From the NCBI RefSeq assembly GCF_015354405.1, contig NZ_JADKYP010000063.1, forward strand, positions 1 through 36,538: 36,538 bases of DNA, written 5' to 3'. Each line of letters starts with the position of its first letter. Position 1 is the first letter of the stretch. Below the pieces are notes generated by a model. The model saw nothing but the letters and a program-made list of their open reading frames with translations. It did not search any database and was not told the origin of the DNA. Both the position numbers and the translations under genes were made by a program. Positions 25,014 through 34,740 of this stretch are shown one piece after another. The DNA comes from Nocardia sp. BSTN01 (GTDB lineage: Bacteria > Actinomycetota > Actinomycetes > Mycobacteriales > Mycobacteriaceae).

Positions 25014-25051
25014 ATGCGCTGTGACGCCGAAGATGTTGGTGCACAGCGCAT
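25014..25051. terminator. 10-bp inverted repeat downstream of nsrR
   Basis: ATGCGCTGTG (25014-25023) and CACAGCGCAT (25042-25051) are exact complements around an 18-base loop, 18 bases past the nsrR stop. It may be a terminator for nsrR or a control site between nsrR and hmp. The loop is large for an intrinsic terminator. Confidence 0.35.
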
Positions 25052-25068
25052 TACGAAGAGGCAAGAAG

Positions 25069-25551
25069 TCAGGACACGGCGGGGACATCGACCGCGAAAC
25101 CGCCGAACGGCAATGCCGGCGAGGCCGAAAGATGCAGTAATTGCTGCGTCCGCCGATCGACCAGATCACTGAGGGTATAGCGGTCGAGTTCGCGATAGAA
25201 CGACTCCTGCGCCTCGGCCAGGATCCGCCGCAGGCGACACGCCCCGGCCATCGGGCAGGGATGGTCGCCCACGCAGTCGACCACCTCGGCCGCGCCTTCG
25301 AGGCCGCGCACGATCTGCCCGACGGTGGCGGTGCGACCGGCGTCGGTGAGGAAGATGCCGCCGGCGCGACCCCGCTGCGATGCCACCAGCCCCAGTTCGG
25401 ACAGTTTGGTGACGGCCTTGGCGACGTAGTGTTCGGAGGCGTTGACCTGCCGGGCGATCAGCTTCGCGGTCACGCGCTCCTCGGCGCCGCTGCTCACCGC
25501 GAGCCGCATCATCGCCCGCAGCCCCAGATCGGTGAATCGCGACAACTGCAT
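25069..25551 (-). CDS. nsrR: Rrf2-family NO-sensing repressor
   Basis: A 160-residue Rrf2 regulator. The N-terminal winged helix (MQLSRFTDLGLRAMMRLA, then TAKLIARQVNASEHYVAKAV) is followed by the wing RGRAGGIFL. Three cysteines, C93, C99 and C105 (DCVGDHPCPMAGAC), match the iron-sulphur cluster ligands of NsrR. NO damages the cluster and releases DNA. It lies directly upstream of hmp on the same strand, the standard NsrR target. It is called NsrR rather than IscR because of the hmp context and because the sequence around the cysteines resembles NsrR. Confidence 0.9.
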   Translation of the reverse strand: MQLSRFTDLGLRAMMRLAVSSGAEERVTAKLIARQVNASEHYVAKAVTKLSELGLVASQRGRAGGIFLTDAGRTATVGQIVRGLEGAAEVVDCVGDHPCPMAGACRLRRILAEAQESFYRELDRYTLSDLVDRRTQQLLHLSASPALPFGGFAVDVPAVS

Positions 25552-25658
25552 TCCGCCAGGCTACTTAATTCCGCCTTTGAAAAGCGCATTCAGCGCTGTG
25601 GGTTCAATTACCCCGCCTCGTGCCGATTTTGCGGTCCGGCTCACATTCGCCGCGCGCG

Positions 25659-25979
25659 TCAGTGCGCGCCGCCCAATTCCAGCGCCAGCACTCCCGCGAT
25701 CAGCAGCGCGATGCCGCCGATCTGCACCGCCGAGAGCGGTTCGTCGAGAAACAGCACGCCGATCGTGGCGACCAGCGCCACCCCGATCGCCGACCACACG
25801 CCGTAGGCGACACCGACCGACATCCCCCGCTTCAAGGCCTGCGACAGGAAGAGGAACGCCGCCACATACCCGACCACCACGACGATCGAGGGCACCAGTT
25901 TGGTGAAGCCCTCGGACAGCTTCAGCGACACCGTCGCCGACACCTCGGTCACGATGGCCAATCCGAGAAACAGGAACAT
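25659..25979 (-). CDS. small multidrug resistance (SMR) efflux protein
   Basis: A 106-residue four-helix inner-membrane antiporter exchanging protons for cationic compounds. The essential glutamate lies in helix 1 at residue 12 (LGLAIVTEVSATVSLKLSEG). The GFTKLVPS loop, the ALKRGMSVGVAYGVWSAIG helix and the FLDEPLS turn are typical of the EmrE/Qac branch. The ATG at 25979 gives the standard SMR N-terminus, but there is no ribosome binding site. An ATG at 26006 in frame adds nine basic residues. Both lie inside the palindrome 25977-26010, which may control expression. A GCGCGC inverted repeat overlaps the stop codon. It lies between nsrR and argH as a separate unit. Confidence 0.88.
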   Translation of the reverse strand: MFLFLGLAIVTEVSATVSLKLSEGFTKLVPSIVVVVGYVAAFLFLSQALKRGMSVGVAYGVWSAIGVALVATIGVLFLDEPLSAVQIGGIALLIAGVLALELGGAH

Positions 25980-26010
25980 CATGCGCGCACGATATCGGGC
26001 GCGCATGATG
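25977..26010. promoter_or_regulatory. 34-bp near-perfect palindrome over the SMR start codon
   Basis: CATCATGCGCGC (25977-25988) and its exact complement (25999-26010) flank a centre that includes the palindrome CGATATCG (25990-25997). Only the 25989/25998 pair is mismatched, so 16 of 17 pairs match. In RNA it would hide the start codon; in DNA it would be a large symmetric operator. Confidence 0.6.
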
Positions 26011-26167
26011 CCCGAACCACCCGCACGGGCCGGACGGCCGGCGGCAGACACCCAGCCGTGAGGGCGGCACCCACTCGACGCAAGCAGCCACTCGATCAGC
26101 CCGACAGACGCCACACGGGTGGCCGAACCGGCCCGCCCGCGTCGACAGGCAGGTCGCGGCCGCCGGC

Positions 26168-28512
<2,345 letters not shown>

Positions 28513-28949
28513 GGACATCTCCTCCCGTTCGGGCTGCGTCGCCTTCTACACGATGCGCACCCTGCGGTCGTGCGGTTTCACCCGGTGGCAGGCTACTCCG
28601 CGCCTGGTGCGGCGCCGGACTCCGCATCACGGATGTACACGCTCGACGAGAAGTGGGTGCGGCCGGATCACGGCGACTCCCCGCCGGAGGCGATCCGGCA
28701 GCACGGCGACGATTGTCAACCGCAACGGCATTCGGTGTACCACCGCGAGTCTTCGCGATCCGGGGGCAGGCGCTGTGCGTCGGCGCCTCCGACCGGATAC
28801 TCATGAACCTCTCGCGCCCGAGCGTCACGCTCGCGACAGCCGCGGCCCCACGGGGCGATCGCAGCGCACCTGCGGCTCGACACACGCGCCGACCCGGACA
28901 CCCTGCTCGGCGGCGACGACCGGCTACCACTGCTCCCGACCGGCCGCCC

Positions 28950-28975
28950 GGCTCGGCCGATCGTGCGGCCGAGCC
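28950..28975 (-). terminator. argG terminator hairpin
   Basis: GGCTCGGCC (28950-28958) and GGCCGAGCC (28967-28975) form a perfect 9-bp stem with an eight-base loop, ten bases past the argG stop. It suggests argG and argH are separate transcripts. The rest of 28513-28985 has only a weak 58-codon plus-strand frame at 28633-28806 without a ribosome binding site. Confidence 0.55.
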
Positions 28976-28985
28976 CGCCGGCTTG

Positions 28986-30188
28986 CTACTTCTTGGACAG
29001 GTCCCGGCGCGCGGCGACCTTGGAGGACAGGCCGTGGATCTGGACGAAGCCCTTGGCCAGCGACTGGTCGAAGCTGTCGCCCTCGTCGTAGGTGGCCAGG
29101 TTGAAGTCGTAGAGCGACTCCTCGCTGCGGCGGCCGTTGACGACGACGTTGCCGCCGTGCAGCACCATGCGCACCTCACCGGAGACGTGCTGCTGGGTGT
29201 CGCGCACGAAGGCGTCCAGGGCCCGCTTGAGCGGGGAGAACCACAGGCCGTCGTAGACCAGCTCGCCCCAGCGCTGCTCGACCTGGCGCTTGTAGCGGCC
29301 GAGTTCGCGCTCGACGGTGACGGCCTCGAGTTCCTGGTGCGCGGTGATCAGCGCGATCGCGCCCGGGGCCTCGTAGATCTCGCGGCTCTTGATGCCGACG
29401 AGGCGGTCCTCGACCATGTCCAGCCGGCCCACGCCCTGACGACCGGCGCGCTTGTTGAGTTCGCTGATGGCCTCGAGCACGCTGACCGGGCGGCCGTCGA
29501 TGGCGATCGGCACACCCTTGTCGAAGGTGACGATCAGTTCGTCGGGCGCCTCGAAGTTGACGGTCGGGTCGACGGTGTAGTCGTAGACGTCCTTGGTCGG
29601 CGCGTTCCACAGATCCTCGAGGAAGCCGGTCTCGACCGCGCGGCCCCACAGATTCTGATCGATCGAGAACGGCGACTTCTTGCTCACCGTGATCGGCAGC
29701 GCGTTCTCCTCAGCGAAGGCGATGGCCTTCTCGCGGGTCCACGCGTAGTCGCGCACGGGGGCGATGACGTTCAGATCCGGCGCGAGCGCGCCGATGCCGA
29801 CCTCGAAGCGGACCTGGTCGTTGCCCTTACCGGTGCAGCCGTGGGCGACGGTGGTGGCGCCGTGGTATTCGGCGGCCTCGACCAGGTGCTTGACGATCAG
29901 CGGGCGGCTGATCGCGGACACCAGCGGGTAGCGGCCCATGTAGAGGGCGTTGGCCTGCACGGTCGGCAGGCAGTACTCGTCGGCGAATTCGTCACGAGCG
30001 TCGACCACGATGGCCTCGACCGCGCCGCAGTCCAGTGCGCGCTGGCGCACCACGTTCATGTCCTCGCCGCCCTGGCCCAGATCGATCGCGACGGCGACCA
30101 CCTCGGCCCCGGTCTCCTTGCCGATCCAGCTGATGGCAACGGAGGTGTCCAACCCGCCGGAATAGGCGAGTACGACGCGATCGGCCAT
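28986..30188 (-). CDS. argG: argininosuccinate synthase
   Basis: Joins citrulline and aspartate using ATP. The PP-loop AYSGGLDTS at residues 8-16, the citrulline/aspartate-binding [18 protein letters not shown] region near 72 and [14 protein letters not shown] near 116 are all typical, as is the [13 protein letters not shown] and [11 protein letters not shown] end. The 400-residue length is normal. The start is the ATG at 30188; GAGGAGC lies just before it (reverse of GCTCCTC at 30194-30200). An ArgR box is about 100-125 bases upstream, so arginine repression is expected. It is separated from argR by about 5.4 kb. Confidence 0.97.
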   Translation of the reverse strand: MADRVVLAYSGGLDTSVAISWIGKETGAEVVAVAIDLGQGGEDMNVVRQRALDCGAVEAIVVDARDEFADEYCLPTVQANALYMGRYPLVSAISRPLIVKHLVEAAEYHGATTVAHGCTGKGNDQVRFEVGIGALAPDLNVIAPVRDYAWTREKAIAFAEENALPITVSKKSPFSIDQNLWGRAVETGFLEDLWNAPTKDVYDYTVDPTVNFEAPDELIVTFDKGVPIAIDGRPVSVLEAISELNKRAGRQGVGRLDMVEDRLVGIKSREIYEAPGAIALITAHQELEAVTVERELGRYKRQVEQRWGELVYDGLWFSPLKRALDAFVRDTQQHVSGEVRMVLHGGNVVVNGRRSEESLYDFNLATYDEGDSFDQSLAKGFVQIHGLSSKVAARRDLSKK

Positions 30189-30286
30189 ATCTGATGCTCC
30201 TCAGGTTCGTGCGTATGCGTAGGGGGTGCGCGATGTCACCGGTGCGATGCGCCGCCGCTACCCGCCCTCGGACGGCTCACATCAAC

Positions 30287-30313
30287 TGCAAATGATTATG
30301 CATGATGATGCAA
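30287..30313. promoter_or_regulatory. ArgR operator (ARG box) upstream of argG
   Basis: On the argG strand this 27-bp AT-rich stretch contains TTGCAT, ATGCAT and TTTGCA in close succession. These are the half-sites of the actinobacterial ARG box (ATGCAT...TTGCAT in Streptomyces arginine genes). TGCA motifs lie at 30287-30290, 30299-30302 and 30309-30312. It stands out from the GC-rich surroundings and lies in the argG promoter region. Confidence 0.7.
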
Positions 30314-30508
30314 TCCCATTCATAACCGGGGGTGGGCATACCACCGCCCGAGCGCCCCGGCGCCTCCGCCGGCCCGCCTGACGGATCGGGCAACTCCGGA
30401 CATTCACCCCGAAACCTCTGCGCGTCAATGAGATTGCCGCAACCGGGTATCACCGATATGTCACCCTGATAGCGAACGGCCTCAGCTGCCCCGGGAAAGG
30501 CGGACCCT

Positions 30509-30676
30509 ATGCTCTCCACGTTTGCGGGTTATTTCGGCACGATCGGCTCCGATGTGCTGGCGATCGGCCAGTCGGTGATCACCCTCATCTCCGACCTGAT
30601 CGGCGCGGGCGGCGCGGGCACGCCGGGCGGCGGCCTCGGCGGAAGCTACCCGCCCGGACAGTACCCACTGGCCTGA
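30509..30676 (+). CDS. 55-residue hydrophobic protein, possible small porin
   Basis: Not recognised with certainty. The ATG at 30509 has AAAGGCGG upstream. The product is MLSTFAGYFG, then TIGSDVLAIGQSVITLISDLIG, an amphipathic stretch, followed by a Gly/Pro-rich tail (GGLGGSYPPG). It has no signal peptide. Size and layout resemble the 45-57 residue PorA/PorH channel peptides of corynebacterial outer membranes, which also lack signal peptides, but there is no direct sequence match that I can claim. A possible promoter is TTGCCG-17-TATGTC at 30434-30462. It is divergent from argG. Confidence 0.5.
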   Translation: MLSTFAGYFGTIGSDVLAIGQSVITLISDLIGAGGAGTPGGGLGGSYPPGQYPLA

Positions 30677-30727
30677 GCCGCAGGACGTGCTGCCGGGCTC
30701 GCGTTCCGAGTCGTGCGAGCCCGGCTC

Positions 30728-31525
30728 TCATCCGAAGCTGACCCGGTCGAGCCAGAAGTCGAACAGTCCGCGGTCGCCCAGAATCTCGATCTCGGCGTCC
30801 TCGACCGCCCGGCGACGGTAGATCACCAGCAGAAGTTCGGTGAGAGGTCCGCGAACCGCGACCGCGGCGCGCTCGTGAGCCCGCCGCCAGCCGATGGTGT
30901 CGCCGGTGAGATCCACGATCCATTCGGCATGGAGGTCCTCGGCGGTGTCGGTCGCATGGAAGTGCAGAGTGCGGCCGGGGCCCAGCAGTGCCCTGGATTC
31001 CGGTTTGTAGTCGAACATGACCGGCAGCGAGGCCAGTTCCAGCCATTCGTCGATGGCGTCCGCGGCGACATCCGGCGCGGCGCGATAGTCGGCACCCAGG
31101 GCGAGCGTGGCGTCCGCCCGATGGATCAGCGTTTCGTGGGTGAAGCGGCGGGCGTAGAAGTCTGTGGTCGGCACGACCGGCACCGGCGTCCAGAGCTCGA
31201 GTCCGGGCCCGGCCCGGCGCAGTTCGGCGGACAGATCCGCGGCGCCCTCGGCGAGCCAGCCGCGGAGTTCTTCGGGGTCCTCGTCCAGATATCCGGACAG
31301 ATCCCGGAACGCGAAGTCGTCCTCCGGCAACGGTTCTCGCACCCGGCCGGCGACCGCCGCCCGCGCCCACCGCTGCGCGCCGCCGAGGTGACGCCCCAGC
31401 TGGCCCACGGTCCAGCCGGGGCAGCTCGGCACGGGAACCGCGGTGTCTGCGTGCACGAGCGCGGCACGCAGCAACTCGGTTTGGGCCACGATCTCATCGC
31501 AATACCGCTCGAAGGTCAGCGCCAT
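30728..31525 (-). CDS. maleylpyruvate isomerase-family mycothiol-dependent protein
   Basis: DinB-like four-helix domain of the MDMPI family. Members bind a metal and often use mycothiol as cofactor or substrate. The N-terminal VPSCPGWTVGQLGRHLGG near residue 32 and the metal-site RFTHETLIHRADA near 135 supply the expected His residues; a C-terminal MDMPI domain follows (VDLTGDTIGWRRAHERAAVAVRGPLTELLLVIY). The ATG at 31525 is chosen; a GTG at 31531 would add two residues. About 265 residues. The substrate is unknown. The nearest same-strand gene upstream is the TetR at 31573, after 47 bases, so they may be co-transcribed. Confidence 0.85.
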   Translation of the reverse strand: MALTFERYCDEIVAQTELLRAALVHADTAVPVPSCPGWTVGQLGRHLGGAQRWARAAVAGRVREPLPEDDFAFRDLSGYLDEDPEELRGWLAEGAADLSAELRRAGPGLELWTPVPVVPTTDFYARRFTHETLIHRADATLALGADYRAAPDVAADAIDEWLELASLPVMFDYKPESRALLGPGRTLHFHATDTAEDLHAEWIVDLTGDTIGWRRAHERAAVAVRGPLTELLLVIYRRRAVEDAEIEILGDRGLFDFWLDRVSFG

Positions 31526-31572
31526 GCGCACACCCTAAGGACGGGCACCGACAGATTCGCGGACTCGACGCG

Positions 31573-32187
31573 TCAGGCGTCCCCGAGCACTCCGGTGACG
31601 ATCCGGCGAATCCGCTCGTGGTCCGGATCGGTCGCGGCCGGTTGCCGTTCGGGCCATTCGTCCGGCGCTTCCTCGATGCCGAACAGCACCGCCGTGAAGC
31701 GCGGATGGATTGCGAAAGAAAAGATTTCGTCCACCGCCGCGAGCGCCTCGGAGTCGGGCAACCGCCACTTCGCCGCCACGAATGCGGTGAGATTGCGCCG
31801 CGTGGTCGCGAAGATGGCGTCGTAGAAATCGGCGGCGGCCGCCGGCACCCGCTCCGCCTCGGCGATCACCAGCCGGCAGGTCCGCACCGACTGGATCCAC
31901 ACCACCGACCACAGGAATCCGACGCAGTATCCGGTCACCGCGTCCAGTCGGTCGTCACCGTAGTCCTCGGGAGTCCCCAGCCGGTTCAGATGCAGGCCGC
32001 GCACGAAGTCGACGACGGCGAGGAACAGCGCGTCCTTGTTCTCGAAATGCGCGTACAGGGTTCGCTTCGAGGTTTCGGCGCGCGCGGCCAGTACATCCAT
32101 CGACGTCCGCTCGAACCCCACCTCGAGGAAGACGTCCTTGGCCGTCCACAGGATGTGTTCGCGCAGTCGATCACCACGCCTCGCCAT
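31573..32187 (-). CDS. TetR-family transcriptional regulator
   Basis: A 204-residue regulator. The N-terminal helix-turn-helix (REHILWTAKDVFLEVGFERTSM, then LAARAETSKRTLYAHFENKDALF) is canonical. The C-terminal part resembles TetR_C with the AEAERVP and IFATTRRNL segments seen in AcrR-like regulators. The ATG at 32187 is the only start compatible with the domain. It is divergent from an NmrA-like gene, and the 72-base gap holds an AAGTAAAC/GTTTACTT inverted repeat, the likely operator for both genes. Confidence 0.92.
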   Translation of the reverse strand: MARRGDRLREHILWTAKDVFLEVGFERTSMDVLAARAETSKRTLYAHFENKDALFLAVVDFVRGLHLNRLGTPEDYGDDRLDAVTGYCVGFLWSVVWIQSVRTCRLVIAEAERVPAAAADFYDAIFATTRRNLTAFVAAKWRLPDSEALAAVDEIFSFAIHPRFTAVLFGIEEAPDEWPERQPAATDPDHERIRRIVTGVLGDA

Positions 32188-32206
32188 GCGGTCTTCCCTT
32201 CCGTCA

Positions 32207-32233
32207 AAGTAAACGGTACGGTGTAGTTTACTT
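32207..32233. promoter_or_regulatory. TetR operator between TetR and NmrA-like genes
   Basis: AAGTAAAC (32207-32214) and its exact complement GTTTACTT (32226-32233) flank 11 bases. It occupies the centre of the divergent gap and is AT-rich against the background, as expected of an operator overlapping both promoters. Confidence 0.6.
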
Positions 32234-32259
32234 ACGTCGTACTCGTTCAGGAGTAGTTC

Positions 32260-33129
32260 ATGATCGTCGTATCCACACCCACTGGCAGTATCGGGCACCA
32301 GGTCCTGGATCTCGTCGCCGACAGCGACGAGCCGATCCGGGTGATCGCTCGCGATCCGGCGCGCCTGGCCCCGCACATCCGCGAGCGGGTCGAGGTGGTC
32401 CAGGGATCGACCTCCGATCGCGAGGTCGTCGCCGCCGCGGTGAAGGGCGCCGACACCGTGTTCTGGCTGGTTCCGCCGAATCCGGCGGCGACCAGCGTCC
32501 CCGGGCACGTCCTGGAATTCGTGACGCCGCTGTGTGAGGCGCTCGACAGCATCGGCCGCGTCGTCGCCGTCTCGAGCCTCGGCCGCGCAGGCGGCCGTAA
32601 GGCGGGCCAGATTTCGGCGATCTTCGCCATGGACGCGCTCATCGAGAGCAGCGGGGTGCATTATCGGTCCCTGTGCCCGCCCGGATTCATGGAGAATATG
32701 CTCCGGCAGGTCGATCCGATCCGGAACCTGGGTACCTTCTTCGGCACCGTCTCCGGCGATCTCCGCGCACCCAGCTGCGCCACCCGGGATATCGCGGCCG
32801 TCGCGGCGCGACTGCTGCTCGACGAGTCCTGGACCGGACAGGACAGCGTGGAGATCCGCGGCCCGGAAGATCTGTCGCACAACGAGATGGCGCGCATCAT
32901 GTCCGAGGTGCTCGGCCGCTCGATCGGCTACCAGCAGATCCCGGCGGCCGACTACGCGGCGTCGCTGACGGCACACGGGATGAGCGTGGCCTGGGCGCAG
33001 GGCCTGGTGGATATGTCGGCCGCGGTCGAGGACGGCCTCTACGACGCGCCACGCACACCGGAGTCCCACTCCCCCACCGGTTTCCGGCAATGGTGCGAGG
33101 AGGTGCTCGCCCCGGCGGTCGCCGGCTGA
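32260..33129 (+). CDS. NmrA-like NAD(P)-binding oxidoreductase
   Basis: A 289-residue atypical SDR. The N-terminus IVVSTPTGSIGHQVLDLV is a variant dinucleotide-binding motif (TPTGSIG in place of GATGxxG). DTVFWLVPPNP near residue 67, the VSSLGR segment near 105 and CPPGFMENML near 143 fit the family. The ATG at 32260 has AGGAG six to seven bases upstream. It probably reduces a quinone-like or other carbonyl substrate. It is divergent from a TetR gene with a shared operator and so is likely induced by that regulator's ligand. Confidence 0.88.
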   Translation: MIVVSTPTGSIGHQVLDLVADSDEPIRVIARDPARLAPHIRERVEVVQGSTSDREVVAAAVKGADTVFWLVPPNPAATSVPGHVLEFVTPLCEALDSIGRVVAVSSLGRAGGRKAGQISAIFAMDALIESSGVHYRSLCPPGFMENMLRQVDPIRNLGTFFGTVSGDLRAPSCATRDIAAVAARLLLDESWTGQDSVEIRGPEDLSHNEMARIMSEVLGRSIGYQQIPAADYAASLTAHGMSVAWAQGLVDMSAAVEDGLYDAPRTPESHSPTGFRQWCEEVLAPAVAG

Positions 33130-33291
33130 TCCGTCCGATTCGGGCCGCGGGTCCGGAATGTCGGCGAACTGCCGCGGCCGGATCCGCCAATCCCATTGAT
33201 CGCCAACATGTTCGGTGGCCGGGAATCCGTGCACGAGCGCTTGGTTTCGAATATCATCCGACCGAGACGATCCCGTGCCGACAGGACTGTG

Positions 33292-34098
33292 ATGACCGCA
33301 TCCGACAGCAGTGTGACCTCCGATGCCGAGGTGCCCAGCAGTGCCCGCATCTACGACTACGCATTGGGCGGCAAGGACAACTACGAAGTCGACCGCCGCG
33401 CCCTCGAGCAGGTCATGGAGGGCTTCCCGACGGTGCGGATCGCGGCCCGGCACAACCGGCAGTTCATGCATCGCGCGGTCGACGCCCTCGCCGACGCGGG
33501 GGTGAAACAGTTCCTCGACATCGGCACCGGCATCCCGACCGAACCCAATCTGCATCAGGTGGCGCAGGAACGGGCGCCGGAGGCCCGCGTGGTGTACGTC
33601 GACAACGACCCGGTGGTGCTGGCGCACGCGCGCGCCCTGCTCGCGGGATCGCCCGAGGGCCGCACCGCCTACATTCAGGCCGACCTCACCGATCCCGAGG
33701 CGATCCTGGCCGCGCCGGAATTGCGCGAGACCCTCGATCTGGCCAGTCCGGTGGCGTTGAGCCTGGTCGCGGTGCTGCATTTCCTGTCCGCCGACCAGAA
33801 TCCGGCCGGCGTACTGAAGACCCTGCTCGACAATCTCGCGCCCGGCTCGTTCGTGATCGCGTCCCACATCACCGCCGATCTGGACCCGGAGGGGATGGAC
33901 CGGGCCCTCGACATGTACCGCCGCAGCGCCGTCTACGCGCAGGCTCGCACCCGCGACGAATTCGCCGCCTTCTTCGACGGCCTCGAACTACTGGATCCGG
34001 GCGTGGTCGCGGTCAACCGCTGGCGCCCCGGCATCGAACCCCCGTCCTGGCTCGACAAGCAGGTCAACTGCTGGGGCGCGGTCGCCCGAAAGCCGTAG
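33292..34098 (+). CDS. SAM-dependent methyltransferase, DUF574 (Methyltransf_19)
   Basis: A 268-residue class I methyltransferase of the DUF574 family, abundant in actinobacteria and of unknown substrate. The family opening SSARIYDYALGGKDNYEVDR lies near residue 16, RHNRQFMHRAV near 52, the SAM motif FLDIGTGIPTEPNLH near 74 and VVYVDNDPVVLAHARALL near 98; LVAVLHFLSAD and ARTRDEFAAFFDGLELLDPG close the fold. The ATG at 33292 is preferred because AGGAC lies upstream and because the family begins there; an in-frame start at 33196 adds 32 unrelated residues. It converges on the next gene with ten bases between the stops. Confidence 0.9.
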   Translation: MTASDSSVTSDAEVPSSARIYDYALGGKDNYEVDRRALEQVMEGFPTVRIAARHNRQFMHRAVDALADAGVKQFLDIGTGIPTEPNLHQVAQERAPEARVVYVDNDPVVLAHARALLAGSPEGRTAYIQADLTDPEAILAAPELRETLDLASPVALSLVAVLHFLSADQNPAGVLKTLLDNLAPGSFVIASHITADLDPEGMDRALDMYRRSAVYAQARTRDEFAAFFDGLELLDPGVVAVNRWRPGIEPPSWLDKQVNCWGAVARKP

Positions 34099-34108
34099 CG
34101 CCGCACGC

Positions 34109-34663
34109 TCACCCGCGCCAGTCCGGATCGCGGCCGAGGAGGGCGACGATTCGGTCCAGTGGCGGGCGGGATTCGTCCTCGGCCAGCCGGGGGCCATAGG
34201 CGCCGCCCGGGCCGTTGAGCGGACTGCCGGGCGCGGTGCTCGAGCGCGCGACGGGCAGGGCCGCGGTCAGCAATCGCGCAGGCACCGGGCAGGGACGGCG
34301 CAGGGCCCGGGAAAGGTCCCAGCGGTGGGTGAGCATGTCCACCAGATGGACGCCGAGCACCTGTTCGATGGGCAGCGGACCGGACCGCGGCAAGACCACC
34401 ACCTCGCCCGAACGCTCCATCGCGGCGATCCAGCGGGCGGTGATCTGCGCGAACACCTCGCGCGGATCGTCCACGCCGTCGACCGAGGTCCCGAGCACGG
34501 AAGAGTTGACCGCCTCGTGCCGCTCGTTCATATGGGTGATCAGGTCGGCGACATTCCATCCCGCGCACGGCGTCGGCGCGGTGAGATCCGCGTCCTCGAG
34601 TGTGACCACATCGTGGCCGATCAGGGCCAGAGCCATCGCGTCCAACCGCAAAAGTTCGCTCAT
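34109..34663 (-). CDS. TIGR03086-type metal-binding DinB/MDMPI-like protein
   Basis: A 184-residue DinB-fold protein. The motifs PTPCAGWNVADLITHMNERH near residue 30 and VHLVDMLTHRWDLSRAL near 108 provide the usual three-His metal site. Members are thiol-S-transferase-like or unknown. The ATG at 34663 has AAAGG upstream with suitable spacing; an ATG at 34678 would add five residues. It is divergent from a TetR gene, and the 77-base gap holds a nested inverted repeat, so the TetR protein likely represses it. The substrate is unknown. Confidence 0.82.
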   Translation of the reverse strand: MSELLRLDAMALALIGHDVVTLEDADLTAPTPCAGWNVADLITHMNERHEAVNSSVLGTSVDGVDDPREVFAQITARWIAAMERSGEVVVLPRSGPLPIEQVLGVHLVDMLTHRWDLSRALRRPCPVPARLLTAALPVARSSTAPGSPLNGPGGAYGPRLAEDESRPPLDRIVALLGRDPDWRG

Positions 34664-34683
34664 GACAACACCTTTCATTGTTT

Positions 34684-34734
34684 AGCATACGCTCGTTCGC
34701 CAAATGACTATAGCGAACGATCGGACGCTATGCT
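34684..34734. promoter_or_regulatory. nested inverted repeat, probable TetR operator
   Basis: TCGTTCGC (34693-34700) is mirrored by GCGAACGA (34713-34720) across 12 bases. An outer pair AGCATA (34684-34689) / TATGCT (34729-34734) is nearly symmetric around it. The site lies between the TIGR03086-type gene and the TetR gene and would cover both promoters. Confidence 0.55.
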
Positions 34735-34740
34735 GGGCTC

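Noticed and set aside
25980-26160. Guanidine-II (mini-ykkC) riboswitch upstream of the SMR gene
   Set aside because: SMR genes can have one, but I could not find two small hairpins with ACGR loops on the minus strand.
31573-33867. 764-codon minus-strand frame including the TetR gene
   Set aside because: Only its last 204 codons are TetR. The upstream part is antisense to the NmrA-like and DUF574 genes, and the internal ATG at 32187 is the true start.
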